A stretch of DNA of 64,000 nt from Haliscomenobacter hydrossis DSM 1100. Lineage in GTDB: Bacteria > Bacteroidota > Bacteroidia > Chitinophagales > Saprospiraceae. The stretch covers positions 3,126,315 to 3,190,314 of the forward strand of contig NC_015510.1 of assembly GCF_000212735.1 (NCBI RefSeq). Reading direction: 5' to 3'. The position numbers were made by a program, and so were the translations under genes. The notes below the pieces were generated by a model. It was not told the DNA's origin. It saw only the letters and a list, made by a program, of their open reading frames with translations, and made no database searches. This document shows, in pieces, positions 44,094-53,512 of this stretch; positions within the stretch are counted from its first letter, which is position 1, and the number at the start of each line of letters is the position of its first letter.

Positions 44094-44183
44094 CGTAGGG
44101 GCAGCCCTATGTGGCTGCCCTTTCGGTTTATTGAGCGGCCACAAAGGACCAGTTGGGGCAGCCACACAGGGCCAGCCCCTACG
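44094..44183. repeat. REP-like element pair (GGGGCAGCC family), copy 2, supplying a stop codon
   Basis: Left unit CGTAGGGGCAGCCCTATGTG and onward (44094-44120); right unit GGGGCAGCCACACAGGGCCAGC to CCTACG (44155-44183). The two are inverted around a 34-bp centre, a BIME-like layout. The left unit is nearly the same as 19663-19688. The CTA at 44179-44181 inside the right end is the TAG stop of the molybdopterin-subunit gene. Confidence 0.88.
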
Positions 44184-46311
44184 CGTTTTTGATCCCGTTC
44201 TGGCTAAACGGCTGCTTGCGCAACCGAATACCCGTAGCCCGGAAAATGGCATTCCCCAATGCTGCCGAAATTGGTGGCAAGGTGGGTTCACCCAATCCAG
44301 TTGGATCCAATTCGTTTTCTACAAAGTGTACCTCAATGGGTGGGGTATCCGCCATACGGATGATGCGGTAAGTATCAAAGTTGCTCTGCTCAGGTGCCCC
44401 GTCTTTGAAAGTCAACTGCCCGAACATGGCGTGGCCGATGCCGTCTACCATACCGCCTTCGATCTGGTTTCTGGCGTGTTCTGGGTTCACCACTATCCCA
44501 CAATCAATGGCACAAACAACCCGTTTGATTTTGGGTTGCCCGGCTTCCACCGTTACTTCCACCACTTGCGCCACATACGTATTGAAAGAAAAATATGCAC
44601 TAAAGCCCTGGAAAACCCCCGCAGGTGCTTTGCCCCAGTTGGCTTTTTTGGCCGCCAGTTCGATGGTATTTCTAAAGCGATCGATTTTGTAAGGCACGGT
44701 TCCTACCGGCGATTTTTCGGCTTGAGCCAGCAGATCCAAACGCATTTGCACGGGATCTTTCCCGGTAGCAATAGCGATTTCATCCAAAAAGCTTTGCTCT
44801 GCAAAAGCCAGGAAGTTGTGCACAGGCGCGCGCCAGGGTCCGGTGGTGATATTGCTTTGAAAATTATGACCTTCCGCCAGATAATCCGTCAATGCACCTG
44901 CTGGGAAATTATTCTCCCGCAGGGGGTTGCCCACGTTCAAACCTGCGCCACGGGCATGAAAACCAATGATGTTGCCTTGAGCATCCAGCGCCGCACGGTA
45001 GAGATAGTGCGCCGCAGGGCGGTAAATTCCCCCAGTCATGTCGTCTTCCCGCGTCCACATCAGTTTTACGGGTGCTTTGGCCAGTTTGGAGATTTCGACC
45101 GCTTCGGATACGAAATCGCTGTTCAATCTGCGCCCAAAGCCACCACCCATCCGGGTCATCATCACACTGATTTTGTTTTCCGGCAAGCCAGTAACCTGAG
45201 CGGCGGCGCGGAGTGCAGAACTCGGGTTTTGGGTCGAACCAATCAACTCCGCGCTGTCTTCCTTGACGTGCGCAAAGAAGTTCATCGGCTCCATCGGTGC
45301 ATGGGGCAAAAATGGGCCTTCAAACGTAGATTCCAATACTTTATGGGCGCCTTCAAACTTGGCCAGGGCATCGCCGTCTTTGCGCTGCGGTTTTTCGAGT
45401 GGTTTGGTCAACAGTTCAGCCATTTTGGCATCGTGGTCGGCAGTGCTTTCCAGTTTCGTGTCCACTTCCCATTCGATGCTGAGGCGTTCGCGGGCTTTGA
45501 GCACTTCCCAGGTTGACTTGCCCAAAACGGCCACTTTATTGCCAAAACGTAGCACCTGCGCGATGCCAGGCATAGATTTGGCGCGGGTATCGTTGAGGGT
45601 TTTGATTTTCATGCCAAAGGCTGGTGGGTGGGCGACTACGCAGTACAGCATACCTTCCCGCTTGAAATCAAAACCAAATTCTTGCTTTCCGTTAAAAACC
45701 TTCTTATTGTCAACGGCTTTGAGGGACTTGCCGATGATTTTGAAATCCTTAACCGCTTTGAGGCTTACATCCTTGGGCACTTCCATGGCCGCAGCCTCAG
45801 TAGCCAACTCGCCATAGGTTGCTTTTTTCCCCGATGCTTTGTGCATAACAACCCCCATGTCGGTGCTGCATTCTGCGGGGCTTACACTCCATCGTTTTGC
45901 CGCAGCATTGATCAACATCTGGCGGGCCGTAGCTCCGGCTGTGCGCAGTGGTTTCCAGGAAGCGGGGATAGAACCACTTCCACCCGCTACCTGGCGGGTA
46001 TATTTGGTCGAATCAAGCCCAGCTTGTTCTACCCTTACTTTGGTCCAGTCGCAGTCCAGTTCTTCAGCCACCAGCATCGGCATGGCGGTTTTGATGTTTT
46101 GCCCTACTTCAGGATTGGGCGACATCAGGGTAATGACCCCGTCCGGACTGATTTTGACAAATGCGTTGAAGGCAATGGGGTCAGCGGGTAATGCCTCGTC
46201 CAGCTCTGCCGCGCTGGCCGTCCAGCTCAATCCCACCAACATGCCGCCACCGGCGGTCGCAGACACTTTGAGGAAAGAGCGGCGATCGAAATGTATGTTT
46301 GGCGTGCTCAT
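44179..46311 (-). CDS. Molybdopterin-binding subunit of a xanthine-dehydrogenase-family enzyme (IorB-like)
   Basis: 710 residues. A twin-arginine signal ([10 protein letters not shown], Arg10-Arg11) sends the folded enzyme to the periplasm. The protein has the two-part layout of isoquinoline-1-oxidoreductase-like large subunits, with [16 protein letters not shown] as a molybdopterin-contact region and [29 protein letters not shown] near the C-terminus with the catalytic Glu region. It overlaps the iron-sulphur subunit by 4 bp (ATGA). It oxidises an aldehyde or N-heterocycle; the substrate is unknown. No dedicated cytochrome or maturation gene is present here. Confidence 0.92.
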   Translation of the reverse strand: MSTPNIHFDRRSFLKVSATAGGGMLVGLSWTASAAELDEALPADPIAFNAFVKISPDGVITLMSPNPEVGQNIKTAMPMLVAEELDCDWTKVRVEQAGLDSTKYTRQVAGGSGSIPASWKPLRTAGATARQMLINAAAKRWSVSPAECSTDMGVVMHKASGKKATYGELATEAAAMEVPKDVSLKAVKDFKIIGKSLKAVDNKKVFNGKQEFGFDFKREGMLYCVVAHPPAFGMKIKTLNDTRAKSMPGIAQVLRFGNKVAVLGKSTWEVLKARERLSIEWEVDTKLESTADHDAKMAELLTKPLEKPQRKDGDALAKFEGAHKVLESTFEGPFLPHAPMEPMNFFAHVKEDSAELIGSTQNPSSALRAAAQVTGLPENKISVMMTRMGGGFGRRLNSDFVSEAVEISKLAKAPVKLMWTREDDMTGGIYRPAAHYLYRAALDAQGNIIGFHARGAGLNVGNPLRENNFPAGALTDYLAEGHNFQSNITTGPWRAPVHNFLAFAEQSFLDEIAIATGKDPVQMRLDLLAQAEKSPVGTVPYKIDRFRNTIELAAKKANWGKAPAGVFQGFSAYFSFNTYVAQVVEVTVEAGQPKIKRVVCAIDCGIVVNPEHARNQIEGGMVDGIGHAMFGQLTFKDGAPEQSNFDTYRIIRMADTPPIEVHFVENELDPTGLGEPTLPPISAALGNAIFRATGIRLRKQPFSQNGIKNA

Positions 46312-46775
46312 GATTTAATTTTTTTAGCGGCTACGTGAATGGCTTCGCGGATGCGGTTGTAAGTGCCACAGCGGCAGATGTTGCCCGCCATGGCCGAGTT
46401 GATGTCCGCATCGGAAGGCGTTGGATTTTTTTTGAGCAGTGCGGCTGCACTCATGATTTGCCCCGTTTGGCAATAGCCACATTGGGGAACATCAACTTCG
46501 TGCCAGGCTTCCTGCACAGGGTGCTCTCCCTGTTTGGTAGCCAAGCCTTCAATGGTGATTACTGGCGCTTTGCCAATGGCGGAAACGGGTAATGCGCAGG
46601 AACGCATTGCTTCGCCATCAATGTGTACGGTACAGGTTCCGCACTGGCCAATGCCACAACCGTACTTGGCGCCCGTGAGGCCCAGGTGGTCACGTAAAAT
46701 CCAAAGTAAGGGCGTATCTGCCGCGGCCTCAACCTTGTATTTTGTGCCGTTGACTTTTAAGGTAAATTCTGCCAT
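46308..46775 (-). CDS. (2Fe-2S) subunit of the molybdenum hydroxylase (IorA-like)
   Basis: 155 residues. The N-terminal plant-ferredoxin-like cluster uses Cys40, Cys45, Cys48 ([11 protein letters not shown]) and Cys60 (MRSC). The C-terminal helical domain has the second cluster ([13 protein letters not shown] and GNICRCGTY). It passes electrons from the molybdenum subunit. It has no signal of its own and would travel with the Tat-exported partner. The overlap with the next gene suggests coupled translation. Confidence 0.95.
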   Translation of the reverse strand: MAEFTLKVNGTKYKVEAAADTPLLWILRDHLGLTGAKYGCGIGQCGTCTVHIDGEAMRSCALPVSAIGKAPVITIEGLATKQGEHPVQEAWHEVDVPQCGYCQTGQIMSAAALLKKNPTPSDADINSAMAGNICRCGTYNRIREAIHVAAKKIKS

Positions 46776-46865
46776 GAGTAGTATAGGATTGGTTAGTCAA
46801 TCGGATGATAAACTATCAAAAGAGTACTGCAAATTAGGTATTATAATGCACGAAATCAATTTATG

Positions 46866-46893
46866 TTGAGTTAAAAGATATGTTCTACCTTTG
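46866..46893 (+). promoter_or_regulatory. Promoter of the glycosyltransferase gene
   Basis: TTG at 46866-46868, 17 bp, then TACCTTTG at 46886-46893, an exact TAnnTTTG. Start codon at 46923. Confidence 0.55.
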
Positions 46894-46922
46894 AAAAGCA
46901 TTTTTTTGAAGACCAACGACAC

Positions 46923-47684
46923 ATGGTGCAGATATCCGCAGTAGTCATCACTTTTAATGAAGAGAAAAACATCGAGCGTTGCATCCTTTCATTGCAAGGT
47001 GTAGCCGATGAAATTGTGGTCGTCGATTCTTTCTCCAAAGATCGCACTGAGGCCATTTGTGCCCAATATGGGGTCAAATTTATCCAGCATGCCTTTGCAG
47101 GACATATCCAGCAAAAAAACTGGGCCATTACCCAGGCGAGTTCCCCGTACGTCTTGTCGTTGGATGCCGATGAAGCGCTGTCCGAAGAATTGCGACAATC
47201 CATTTTGGCGGTCAAAAACAACTGGACGGACCAGGGATATTTTTTCAATCGCCTCAATAATTATTGTGGCCAGTGGATCCACCACAGCGGCTGGTACCCC
47301 GACCGAAAGTTGCGGCTGTGGGATGCACGGCTGGGGCAATGGGCTGGAGCCAACCCGCACGACCGTTATGAATTGCAGGCCGGAACCACGACGAAGTTTT
47401 TGAAAGGCGATTTGTTGCATTATACCAGCAGCTCTTTCAAGGAACACTTCGACGTGCTGTACAAATACGCGGAGATTGGGGCCAAGGAGATGGTCCGACA
47501 GGGCAAAAGGAGCACCTGGTTCAATCTGGTGTTCAATCCCTGGTTCAAGTTTTTTAAAATGTACATCCTCAAACAGGGTTACCGCGACGGGCTGTACGGC
47601 CTGATCATTTGTGCTTCCACGGCCTGGTTTACGTTTTGGAAGTATGTGTTGGTGCGGTATTATCGAGATATAGAGGGCCGCTAG
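46923..47684 (+). CDS. Family 2 glycosyltransferase (WaaE/KdtX-like)
   Basis: 253 residues with a GT-A fold: ISAVVITFNEEKNIERCI at the N-terminus, DSFSKDRTEAICAQYG, the metal-binding LSLDADEALS, and a C-terminal amphipathic or membrane-linked segment (GLYGLIICASTAWFTFWKYV). The layout is the same as in LPS inner-core glucosyltransferases of the WaaE type. It probably adds a sugar to lipid A-core or another glycolipid at the inner membrane. It converges with the next gene, 2 bp apart. Confidence 0.9.
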   Translation: MVQISAVVITFNEEKNIERCILSLQGVADEIVVVDSFSKDRTEAICAQYGVKFIQHAFAGHIQQKNWAITQASSPYVLSLDADEALSEELRQSILAVKNNWTDQGYFFNRLNNYCGQWIHHSGWYPDRKLRLWDARLGQWAGANPHDRYELQAGTTTKFLKGDLLHYTSSSFKEHFDVLYKYAEIGAKEMVRQGKRSTWFNLVFNPWFKFFKMYILKQGYRDGLYGLIICASTAWFTFWKYVLVRYYRDIEGR

Positions 47685-47686
47685 AA

Positions 47687-49567
47687 TTACTTCAGCTTCC
47701 GTAAGGCCTCCTCGATCCTCGGATCCACTGGCTCCCCGCCTCGACCGTACTCCAAATACTGCCGGGCGTGTTCATAGTCCTGTTTTTGCTCCGCAAAATG
47801 AAGATAACCGATTTTATAGGCAAAGTCCGCCATTTCGGGAGGAACCGGGCCAGAACTGGGCTTGGCGTATTTCGTAAAATCATGGATCGATTGAGAATTG
47901 GGATCGTGGATGGCGGCTTGCGCAAATACATCCAGCATCGGTTTCAATTGTTTGTCAATCACATAGCGCTCGCCTGCCAAACCAGCTTTGAAGCCCCAGG
48001 CCGCCTTGTACGTTGGCAAAATGCGGATGGCTTCATCTACCAGAGGCATCAGTTCTGCAATTTTAGCCAATTTTTGTTGCGTGGTAGGCAAAGTGGCATA
48101 GCTTCCCCGAAACAGCGCAACCGCACGAAACAAGTTGGCGCGAGCACTACCCGTTGAAATGGCATAAGCAGCCTCATTCAGGGTGTTTTCATCCTTCCAA
48201 ACGGGCAAACGGGTGAAAGTTTTCACGACATATCCAAGTGATAAAACCACAATCAATCCCAAACCCAGTGCATAATTTTGCCCGGGTTTCTGCCCCAATC
48301 TTTTGGGCAAATATGCAACCAACAACCAGGCCGTAAACAAGCTAAAACCCAAGGAAGGCAAAAACAAAAAACGTTCGTTCATGAACGCACCGACGGTAAA
48401 AGGTACATTGGAAACGATGGACAAGGTAATCAGGTAAAAAGCAGCCGCGAAGGTGGGTACATTTTTTTTCACTAGCCCCCATAGCGCTACTCCGGCCAGC
48501 ACCACATGTAAAGCCAAACCGAGCAATGCCCGCCAATCGTCGAAACCCACTACGGGAACATGATAGGGATAATAATCGTGGGTCAGGGGATGCGGAAAGA
48601 CCAGTAACTTAAGGTACCAAGCCAGGGTAAGAAAAATGGTAGCAAATTTATTCCCGGTAGAAAGATTGACAAATGGATCGTTCATGGGGTTGGGATCGGC
48701 TTCGATGTCGCCCAACAATTGCCCAATCACGGCATAGCGCAGGGCCAAATAAAGCAGTGAAGTCAGCAATAAAACACCCGCGTTGGTGAACATGCGGCGG
48801 GGAGTTGTATTCCCAAAATAATACAAAGCCAGTGGAATTACAGCCAAAAAGGTCAAGGTATTTTCCTTGGACAAAAGGCCCAGGAAAAACACTACTGCGG
48901 CAATGATGTTCCAACGTTGGCTACCTTCCTGCGCATAGCGCCAACTGGCGTATAAAGCGCCAATGGCACCCAGCGCTGCCATGATTTCATCGCGCCCCTT
49001 CACATTGGCCACGGCCTCACTGTGGATGGGATGCAAAATATAGAGCAAAGCACTCAAGCCAGCCAGGCTAAACAACCAGGAACCACTAGACTGCGGAGGA
49101 AAAATGCGCCGCAAAGTCCGATAAGTAAGCCAACCCAAAAAGGCGTACAACACCAGGTTGATGAAATGGCTGAGTGCGGCATTTTGTCCAAAAATCCCCT
49201 TTTCAACTGCAAAAGTGACCAATGACAAGGGGCGGTAACGCCCCCCCACCAGTAAGTTTTTTTGCTCGCCAAAAAAACCGGCAAAAGATTCGGTACTCAA
49301 AATTTTTCCAATGCCTCCTAACCCCTCCTGAACATATTGGTTGTTGGTATACATCAATTGGTCATCCAACACATACCCAAACTGCAAAGAGGGAAGGTAA
49401 AGAAAAAACGCCACGAGGGCAATGACCAGCCCAGGCAACCGGGCGCTATTCCCGCTGCTGGCCGGAACGGAGCGGGCACTTTTGGTGTTCTTTAGCCCAG
49501 TGCTGGGGCGTACCGGGACTTGAGGAGTTTGGGGTTTGCGTGGTGTATTTTTTTTGCCTTTAGCCAT
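47687..49567 (-). CDS. Multi-spanning PMT/TMTC-like glycosyltransferase
   Basis: 626 residues from MAKGKKNTPRK. A basic, proline-rich cytoplasmic start is followed by about nine helices. The first loop has YVLDDQLMYTNN with the acidic pair used by GT-C enzymes, and HPIHSEAVANVKGRDEIMAA is the hallmark of the TMTC/DUF1736 group. Eukaryotic TMTC proteins O-mannosylate; bacterial ones are poorly known. The C-terminus (about residues 500-626) is helical and TPR-like (YEHARQYLEYGRGG). It may glycosylate exported proteins or lipids. Confidence 0.82.
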   Translation of the reverse strand: MAKGKKNTPRKPQTPQVPVRPSTGLKNTKSARSVPASSGNSARLPGLVIALVAFFLYLPSLQFGYVLDDQLMYTNNQYVQEGLGGIGKILSTESFAGFFGEQKNLLVGGRYRPLSLVTFAVEKGIFGQNAALSHFINLVLYAFLGWLTYRTLRRIFPPQSSGSWLFSLAGLSALLYILHPIHSEAVANVKGRDEIMAALGAIGALYASWRYAQEGSQRWNIIAAVVFFLGLLSKENTLTFLAVIPLALYYFGNTTPRRMFTNAGVLLLTSLLYLALRYAVIGQLLGDIEADPNPMNDPFVNLSTGNKFATIFLTLAWYLKLLVFPHPLTHDYYPYHVPVVGFDDWRALLGLALHVVLAGVALWGLVKKNVPTFAAAFYLITLSIVSNVPFTVGAFMNERFLFLPSLGFSLFTAWLLVAYLPKRLGQKPGQNYALGLGLIVVLSLGYVVKTFTRLPVWKDENTLNEAAYAISTGSARANLFRAVALFRGSYATLPTTQQKLAKIAELMPLVDEAIRILPTYKAAWGFKAGLAGERYVIDKQLKPMLDVFAQAAIHDPNSQSIHDFTKYAKPSSGPVPPEMADFAYKIGYLHFAEQKQDYEHARQYLEYGRGGEPVDPRIEEALRKLK

Positions 49568-49587
49568 AATTGTGGTGCTTAAGGACG

Positions 49588-49595
49588 CAAAAATA
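49588..49595 (-). promoter_or_regulatory. -7 box of the PMT-like gene
   Basis: Minus-strand TATTTTTG, an exact TAnnTTTG, 21 bp upstream of the start. No good TTG box is seen at the normal distance. Confidence 0.45.
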
Positions 49596-49650
49596 GTGAG
49601 GATTGACATGAATTTTTTGATCAATCGTGGAAAAACCTGTTAATCCTGTC

Positions 49651-49658
49651 TATTTTTG
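49651..49658 (+). promoter_or_regulatory. -7 box of thrS
   Basis: TATTTTTG, an exact TAnnTTTG, 31 bp before the start codon. The distance leaves a leader of about 25 nt, too short for a T-box or a structured thrS leader. Confidence 0.5.
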
Positions 49659-49688
49659 CAGCCGCAATTGCACAAAAACTATGCTATT

Positions 49689-51626
49689 ATGATTAACATT
49701 ACTTTCCCAGATGGTAAGGTTCGCGAATACGAACCGGGAACTACGGCGCTGGAAGTGGCCCGTTCCATCAGCGAGGGCTTGGCCCAGAAGGTTCTTTCGG
49801 CAAAAGTAAACGGCGAAGTGTGGGATGCCACCCGTCCAATTACCACCGATTCGACCTTGACGCTGCTCACCTGGGATGATAAGGATGGAAAAACAACCTT
49901 TTGGCACTCTTCTGCCCACTTGATGGCGGAGGCATTGGAGGCGTTGTTCCCGGGCATCAAGTTTGGTACGGGTCCAGCTACTGAAGGGGGGTTTTACTAC
50001 GATGTTGATCCGGGCAGCAAACCACTTTCCCTGGATGACCTCCCCAAGATCGAGGAAAAAATGCTCGAACTGGCGCGGCAAAAAAACCGCTACGTGCGTT
50101 CGGACATCTCGAAAGAGGAAGCACTGCGCTTTTTTCAGGAAAAAGGTGACGAATACAAAATTGAACTGATCGAAAAACGCGGCCCCGACGAAGCCCTAAC
50201 GCTGTACCAGCAAGGCAACTTCGTGGATTTGTGCCGCGGGCCACATATTCCGGATACCGGATTCATCAAGGCTGTAAAATTAACCAACGTAGCGGGTGCT
50301 TATTGGCAGGGGGATGATACGCGGCAACAATTGCAGCGCATCTACGGGGTGTCGTTCCCCAAACAAAAGGACTTACAAGAGCACTTGGTGATGTTGGAAG
50401 AGGCCCGCAAACGGGACCACCGCAAGTTGGGGCAGGAACTAGAACTTTTTATGTTTTCAGAACGCGTAGGGGCTGGTTTGCCCATTTGGCTACCCAAGGG
50501 CAATGCCCTACGCGATCGTTTGATGAACTTTTTGCGCGTTGAGCAAGAAAAACGAGGCTACAAACTCGTAACCACGCCACACATTGGCCGCAAGGAACTG
50601 TACGTAACTTCGGGGCACTACGCCAAATACGGCAAGGACAGTTTCCAACCGATCCATACGCCAAAAGATGGGGAAGAGTTTTTGCTCAAACCGATGAACT
50701 GCCCGCACCACTGCGAGATTTATGCCCACCGCCCCCACTCCTACCGCGATTTGCCCATGCGCATCGCCGAGTTTGGAACGGTATACCGCTACGAACAAAC
50801 GGGGGAATTGCACGGTTTGTCGCGCGTCCGGGGTTTTACCCAAGACGATGCCCACATCTTCTGTACGGAAGAGCAGGTGAAAGGGGAGTTTTTGAACGTA
50901 CTCGACCTGACTCGTACCGTATTGTACAAAATGGGCTTTAAGGAGTTCACCGCCCAAATTTCATTGCGCGACCCCAATACCCCCGAAAAATACCTGGGCA
51001 GCGATGAAAACTGGCGCAACGCTGAAAATGCCATCATCGAAGCCACCCGTGAAGTGGGTCTAAAAACCACCATGGAATTGGGGGAAGCGGCTTTTTATGG
51101 CCCCAAACTCGATTTTATGGTGCGCGATGCCATCGGGCGTCAATGGCAGTTGGGTACCATCCAGGTGGACTACAACCTGCCCGAGCGTTTTGAACTGGAA
51201 TACGTTGGAGCCGACAACAAAACCCACCGCCCGGTGATGATTCACCGCGCACCTTTTGGTTCAATGGAGCGCTTCATCAGCATTTTGATTGAAAATACTG
51301 CTGGTAAATTCCCCTTGTGGTTGATGCCCGAACAGTACGCCCTTTTGCCCATCAGCGAAAAATTTGTGGACTACTGCAAGGAAATTGAAGAGAAACTCGC
51401 CACCCACGACATCCGTGGTTATGTGGACGACCGCAATGAAACCATCGGACGTAAAATCCGGGATACCGAATTAAAACGTATACCTTATATGCTCATCGTT
51501 GGCGAGAAAGAAATGGAAGCCACCGGAGTAGCCGTACGCCGTCAAGGTGAAGGAGACAAGGGAAGTATGAGTTTGGAGGCCTTCGTGAGCTTGTTTGGAG
51601 AGGCTTTGGCGAAGGAAGACGAATAA
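49689..51626 (+). CDS. thrS: Threonyl-tRNA synthetase
   Basis: 645 residues from [10 protein letters not shown]. Domain order: TGS (residues 1-62), editing domain with [11 protein letters not shown], class II catalytic core with motif 2 [20 protein letters not shown] and zinc ligands in [10 protein letters not shown], and the C-terminal anticodon-binding domain ([20 protein letters not shown]). It charges tRNA-Thr and clears mischarged Ser in the editing site. The length and all core motifs are normal. Confidence 0.98.
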   Translation: MINITFPDGKVREYEPGTTALEVARSISEGLAQKVLSAKVNGEVWDATRPITTDSTLTLLTWDDKDGKTTFWHSSAHLMAEALEALFPGIKFGTGPATEGGFYYDVDPGSKPLSLDDLPKIEEKMLELARQKNRYVRSDISKEEALRFFQEKGDEYKIELIEKRGPDEALTLYQQGNFVDLCRGPHIPDTGFIKAVKLTNVAGAYWQGDDTRQQLQRIYGVSFPKQKDLQEHLVMLEEARKRDHRKLGQELELFMFSERVGAGLPIWLPKGNALRDRLMNFLRVEQEKRGYKLVTTPHIGRKELYVTSGHYAKYGKDSFQPIHTPKDGEEFLLKPMNCPHHCEIYAHRPHSYRDLPMRIAEFGTVYRYEQTGELHGLSRVRGFTQDDAHIFCTEEQVKGEFLNVLDLTRTVLYKMGFKEFTAQISLRDPNTPEKYLGSDENWRNAENAIIEATREVGLKTTMELGEAAFYGPKLDFMVRDAIGRQWQLGTIQVDYNLPERFELEYVGADNKTHRPVMIHRAPFGSMERFISILIENTAGKFPLWLMPEQYALLPISEKFVDYCKEIEEKLATHDIRGYVDDRNETIGRKIRDTELKRIPYMLIVGEKEMEATGVAVRRQGEGDKGSMSLEAFVSLFGEALAKEDE

Positions 51627-51630
51627 AACG

Positions 51631-51779
51631 GGGTTCGTGGGTTCGAAAGTTCGTGGGTTTGTGAACCGGTCGCCGAGCGAAACCGAGGTGCGCGGTTCAC
51701 GAACCTTCGAACTCCCGAACCTTCGAACCCACAAACCTTCGAACCCCCGAACCCCCGAACCCCCGAACCCCTCTTTTTA
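51631..51779 (+). terminator. thrS terminator stem-loop with tandem-repeat arms
   Basis: Left arm 51631-51667 (GGGTTCGTGGGTTCGAAAG and onward, with GTGAACC) and right arm 51694-51771, where CGAACCCC occurs four times in tandem, followed by CTCTTTTTAT. The right arm is about twice as long as the left. The loop carries CGCCGAGCGAAACCGAGGTG, related to the GC-rich repeats at 3.2, 53.5 and 54.6 kb. Confidence 0.8.
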
Positions 51780-51883
51780 TCATCTAAAAGTTAAAAAAAT
51801 GCAAATACCTCATTTAGGTTTGCATATGCGGTGAACACGATGTATTTTTAAAGTGTTAAATTTTTGTCCTCAAATACTATTGC

Positions 51884-52231
51884 ATGAAGCACATTTTACT
51901 GTATTTAACCCTGGTGCTTTTCATAATCCCGAAAGCGATAGGACAAACAAGCGCTAAAACTGGCAACTGGTACGCGTTAGCAGAGGCAGACAGAGGAACT
52001 ATTATCGAAGTTTTTCCCAACCCTACTACTACGCACATCAGTTTGACTGACGTTCAGGGCGTGCAAAAAGTCGTGGTTTTCAACTTGGCAGGTCGCCAAA
52101 TGAAGGCTTTCGAAGACATTGCGCCCGACAAGAAATTTTACGTTGGTGACTTACCACGAGGGATTTACCTGGTGCGGATCATGGGTGACAAGAACAAAGT
52201 TCTTACCACCAAAAAGATCAGTAAACAATAA
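51884..52231 (+). CDS. Mini secreted protein consisting of a signal peptide and a T9SS sorting domain
   Basis: 115 residues. Signal peptide MKHILLYLTLVLFIIPKAIG with cleavage before QTSAKT, about 20 linker residues, then a complete type A T9SS C-terminal domain: IIEVFPNPTTTHISLTDV, VVVFNLAGRQMKAF, LPRGIYLVRIMGDKNKVLTT KKI. There is no cargo domain between the two export signals. After type IX export, processing would leave a peptide of only about 20-25 residues. It may be a decoy, a regulator of the T9SS sortase or a remnant. No neighbour explains it. Confidence 0.85.
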   Translation: MKHILLYLTLVLFIIPKAIGQTSAKTGNWYALAEADRGTIIEVFPNPTTTHISLTDVQGVQKVVVFNLAGRQMKAFEDIAPDKKFYVGDLPRGIYLVRIMGDKNKVLTTKKISKQ

Positions 52232-52308
52232 ATTAGGTAAACTGAGAAGAACCAAAAGCGGCTGGATGGAGTTGTAACGACTTGATTCAGCCGTTTTCAT
52301 TTTTAGGC

Positions 52309-53442
52309 ATGTCCGATTTTATCCAACGCCATACCACGCTCAGTGCCAACCTACTGGCTTTTTGTCGCCACCTGCGGCAAAAGGGGTTCACCATTGGCCC
52401 ACTGGAGAGCAGCAACATGTTGGCCGCAGTAGAAATTGTAGCGCCCTTCCACGACCCAGAATTATTTCACTACACTTTAAGGGCTACTTTGGCGCGCACG
52501 CGCCGCGAACAAGAACTTTTTGATCAAATTTTTCCCCGCTACTGGAAAGAGCTCGAAAAAGCGGTAGATGCAAAAATCGCCCAGGAAGATACTCCGCGCA
52601 AACCGGGTACCCGCCAACAGCCGCCTTCCCTGCAAGCCCTCAAAAGTTGGCTCAATGGAAAACCCGCTCAGGACAACATCGAGCTGGCCGTATACAGCGC
52701 CCAGGAATCCCTGGGACGCAAAGATTTTTCCCTTTTTAGTGCCGAAGAGCTGCAAGAAATCAGCAAACTGATCCTTTTGCTGGCCCGCCGCATGGCCCGG
52801 CAGTTCAGCCGCCGCAAGGAACGCGCCCATTCGGCCAACTTGCTCGATTTACGCAATACCATGCGTAAAAACCTGCGCCGGGGCGGTGAGTTGATTGAAT
52901 TGGCGCAATTCCGGCCTCGTCAACAAAAAAATCAATTGATTTTGCTTTGTGATGTCAGCAAATCGATGGATTTGTACAGCCAGTTTTTAATCCAATTCAT
53001 TTATGCTTTTCAACAGGTGGGACAACGGGTGGAGACGTTTGTTTTTTCCACCAGCCTCCAGCGCATCAGCAAGGTGCTGCGCCAGGGCAATTTCCGCGAG
53101 GTATTGGCGGAACTGGGTGAAAACGTACCCGCCTGGTCTGGAGGCACCCGCATTGGCGAGGCATTTGACCAGTTTTATCAACAATACGCCCGGCTGCTCC
53201 ACGGTCATAGCACCGTCGTCATCCTGAGCGACGGCTGTGACACCGGAGACATCGATTTATTGGAAGAAAGTATGCGCAAAATTAGCCGCAAGGCGGAAAG
53301 GGTCATTTGGCTGAACCCATTAGCAGGTCGCCCTGGTTATGCACCTGAAGTGCGGGGCATGCAGGTGTCGATGCCATATATTGATGTGTTTGCGCCGCTG
53401 CACAATGTGGAGAGTTTGCGGGCTTTGGGGAAAATTTTGTGA
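52309..53442 (+). CDS. CoxE-like VWA-domain protein
   Basis: 377 residues from the ATG of MSDFIQRHTT; an open TTG nine codons upstream is less likely. The first 200 residues are the helical N-terminal part of CoxE-type proteins (LSANLLAFCRHLRQKGFTIG). The VWA domain follows, with MIDAS LLCDVSKSMDLYSQF (DxSxS kept), a Thr in SGGTRIGEAF and Asp in ILSDGCDTGD. Such proteins work with MoxR AAA+ ATPases as metal-insertion or remodelling chaperones (CoxD/CoxE), and in conflict systems as adaptors. The MoxR gene is convergent, 70 bp away. Confidence 0.92.
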   Translation: MSDFIQRHTTLSANLLAFCRHLRQKGFTIGPLESSNMLAAVEIVAPFHDPELFHYTLRATLARTRREQELFDQIFPRYWKELEKAVDAKIAQEDTPRKPGTRQQPPSLQALKSWLNGKPAQDNIELAVYSAQESLGRKDFSLFSAEELQEISKLILLLARRMARQFSRRKERAHSANLLDLRNTMRKNLRRGGELIELAQFRPRQQKNQLILLCDVSKSMDLYSQFLIQFIYAFQQVGQRVETFVFSTSLQRISKVLRQGNFREVLAELGENVPAWSGGTRIGEAFDQFYQQYARLLHGHSTVVILSDGCDTGDIDLLEESMRKISRKAERVIWLNPLAGRPGYAPEVRGMQVSMPYIDVFAPLHNVESLRALGKIL

Positions 53443-53512
53443 ATGCTGATTGGTCGCCGAGCTGGGCACTTCGACTTCGCTCAGTGACCAGCTCGGCGAC
53501 CGACTTCAGCAT
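53443..53512. repeat. Stem-loop exactly filling the gap between the VWA and MoxR stop codons
   Basis: Arms 53443-53465 (ATGCTGATTGGTCGCCGAGC TGG) and 53488-53512 are complementary except for a 2-base bulge. The left arm begins one base after the TGA of the VWA gene, and the right arm ends one base before the TAA of MoxR (53513-53515). The loop has GCACTTCGACTTCGCTCAGT, of the dispersed GC-rich repeat type. Confidence 0.9.

Noticed and set aside
44131-45516. Open frame of 461 codons on the plus strand
   Set aside because: It is antisense to the molybdopterin subunit and starts inside the REP element.
49689-51626. T-box or other leader control of thrS
   Set aside because: The promoter box leaves only about 25 nt of leader, and no structured element is seen.
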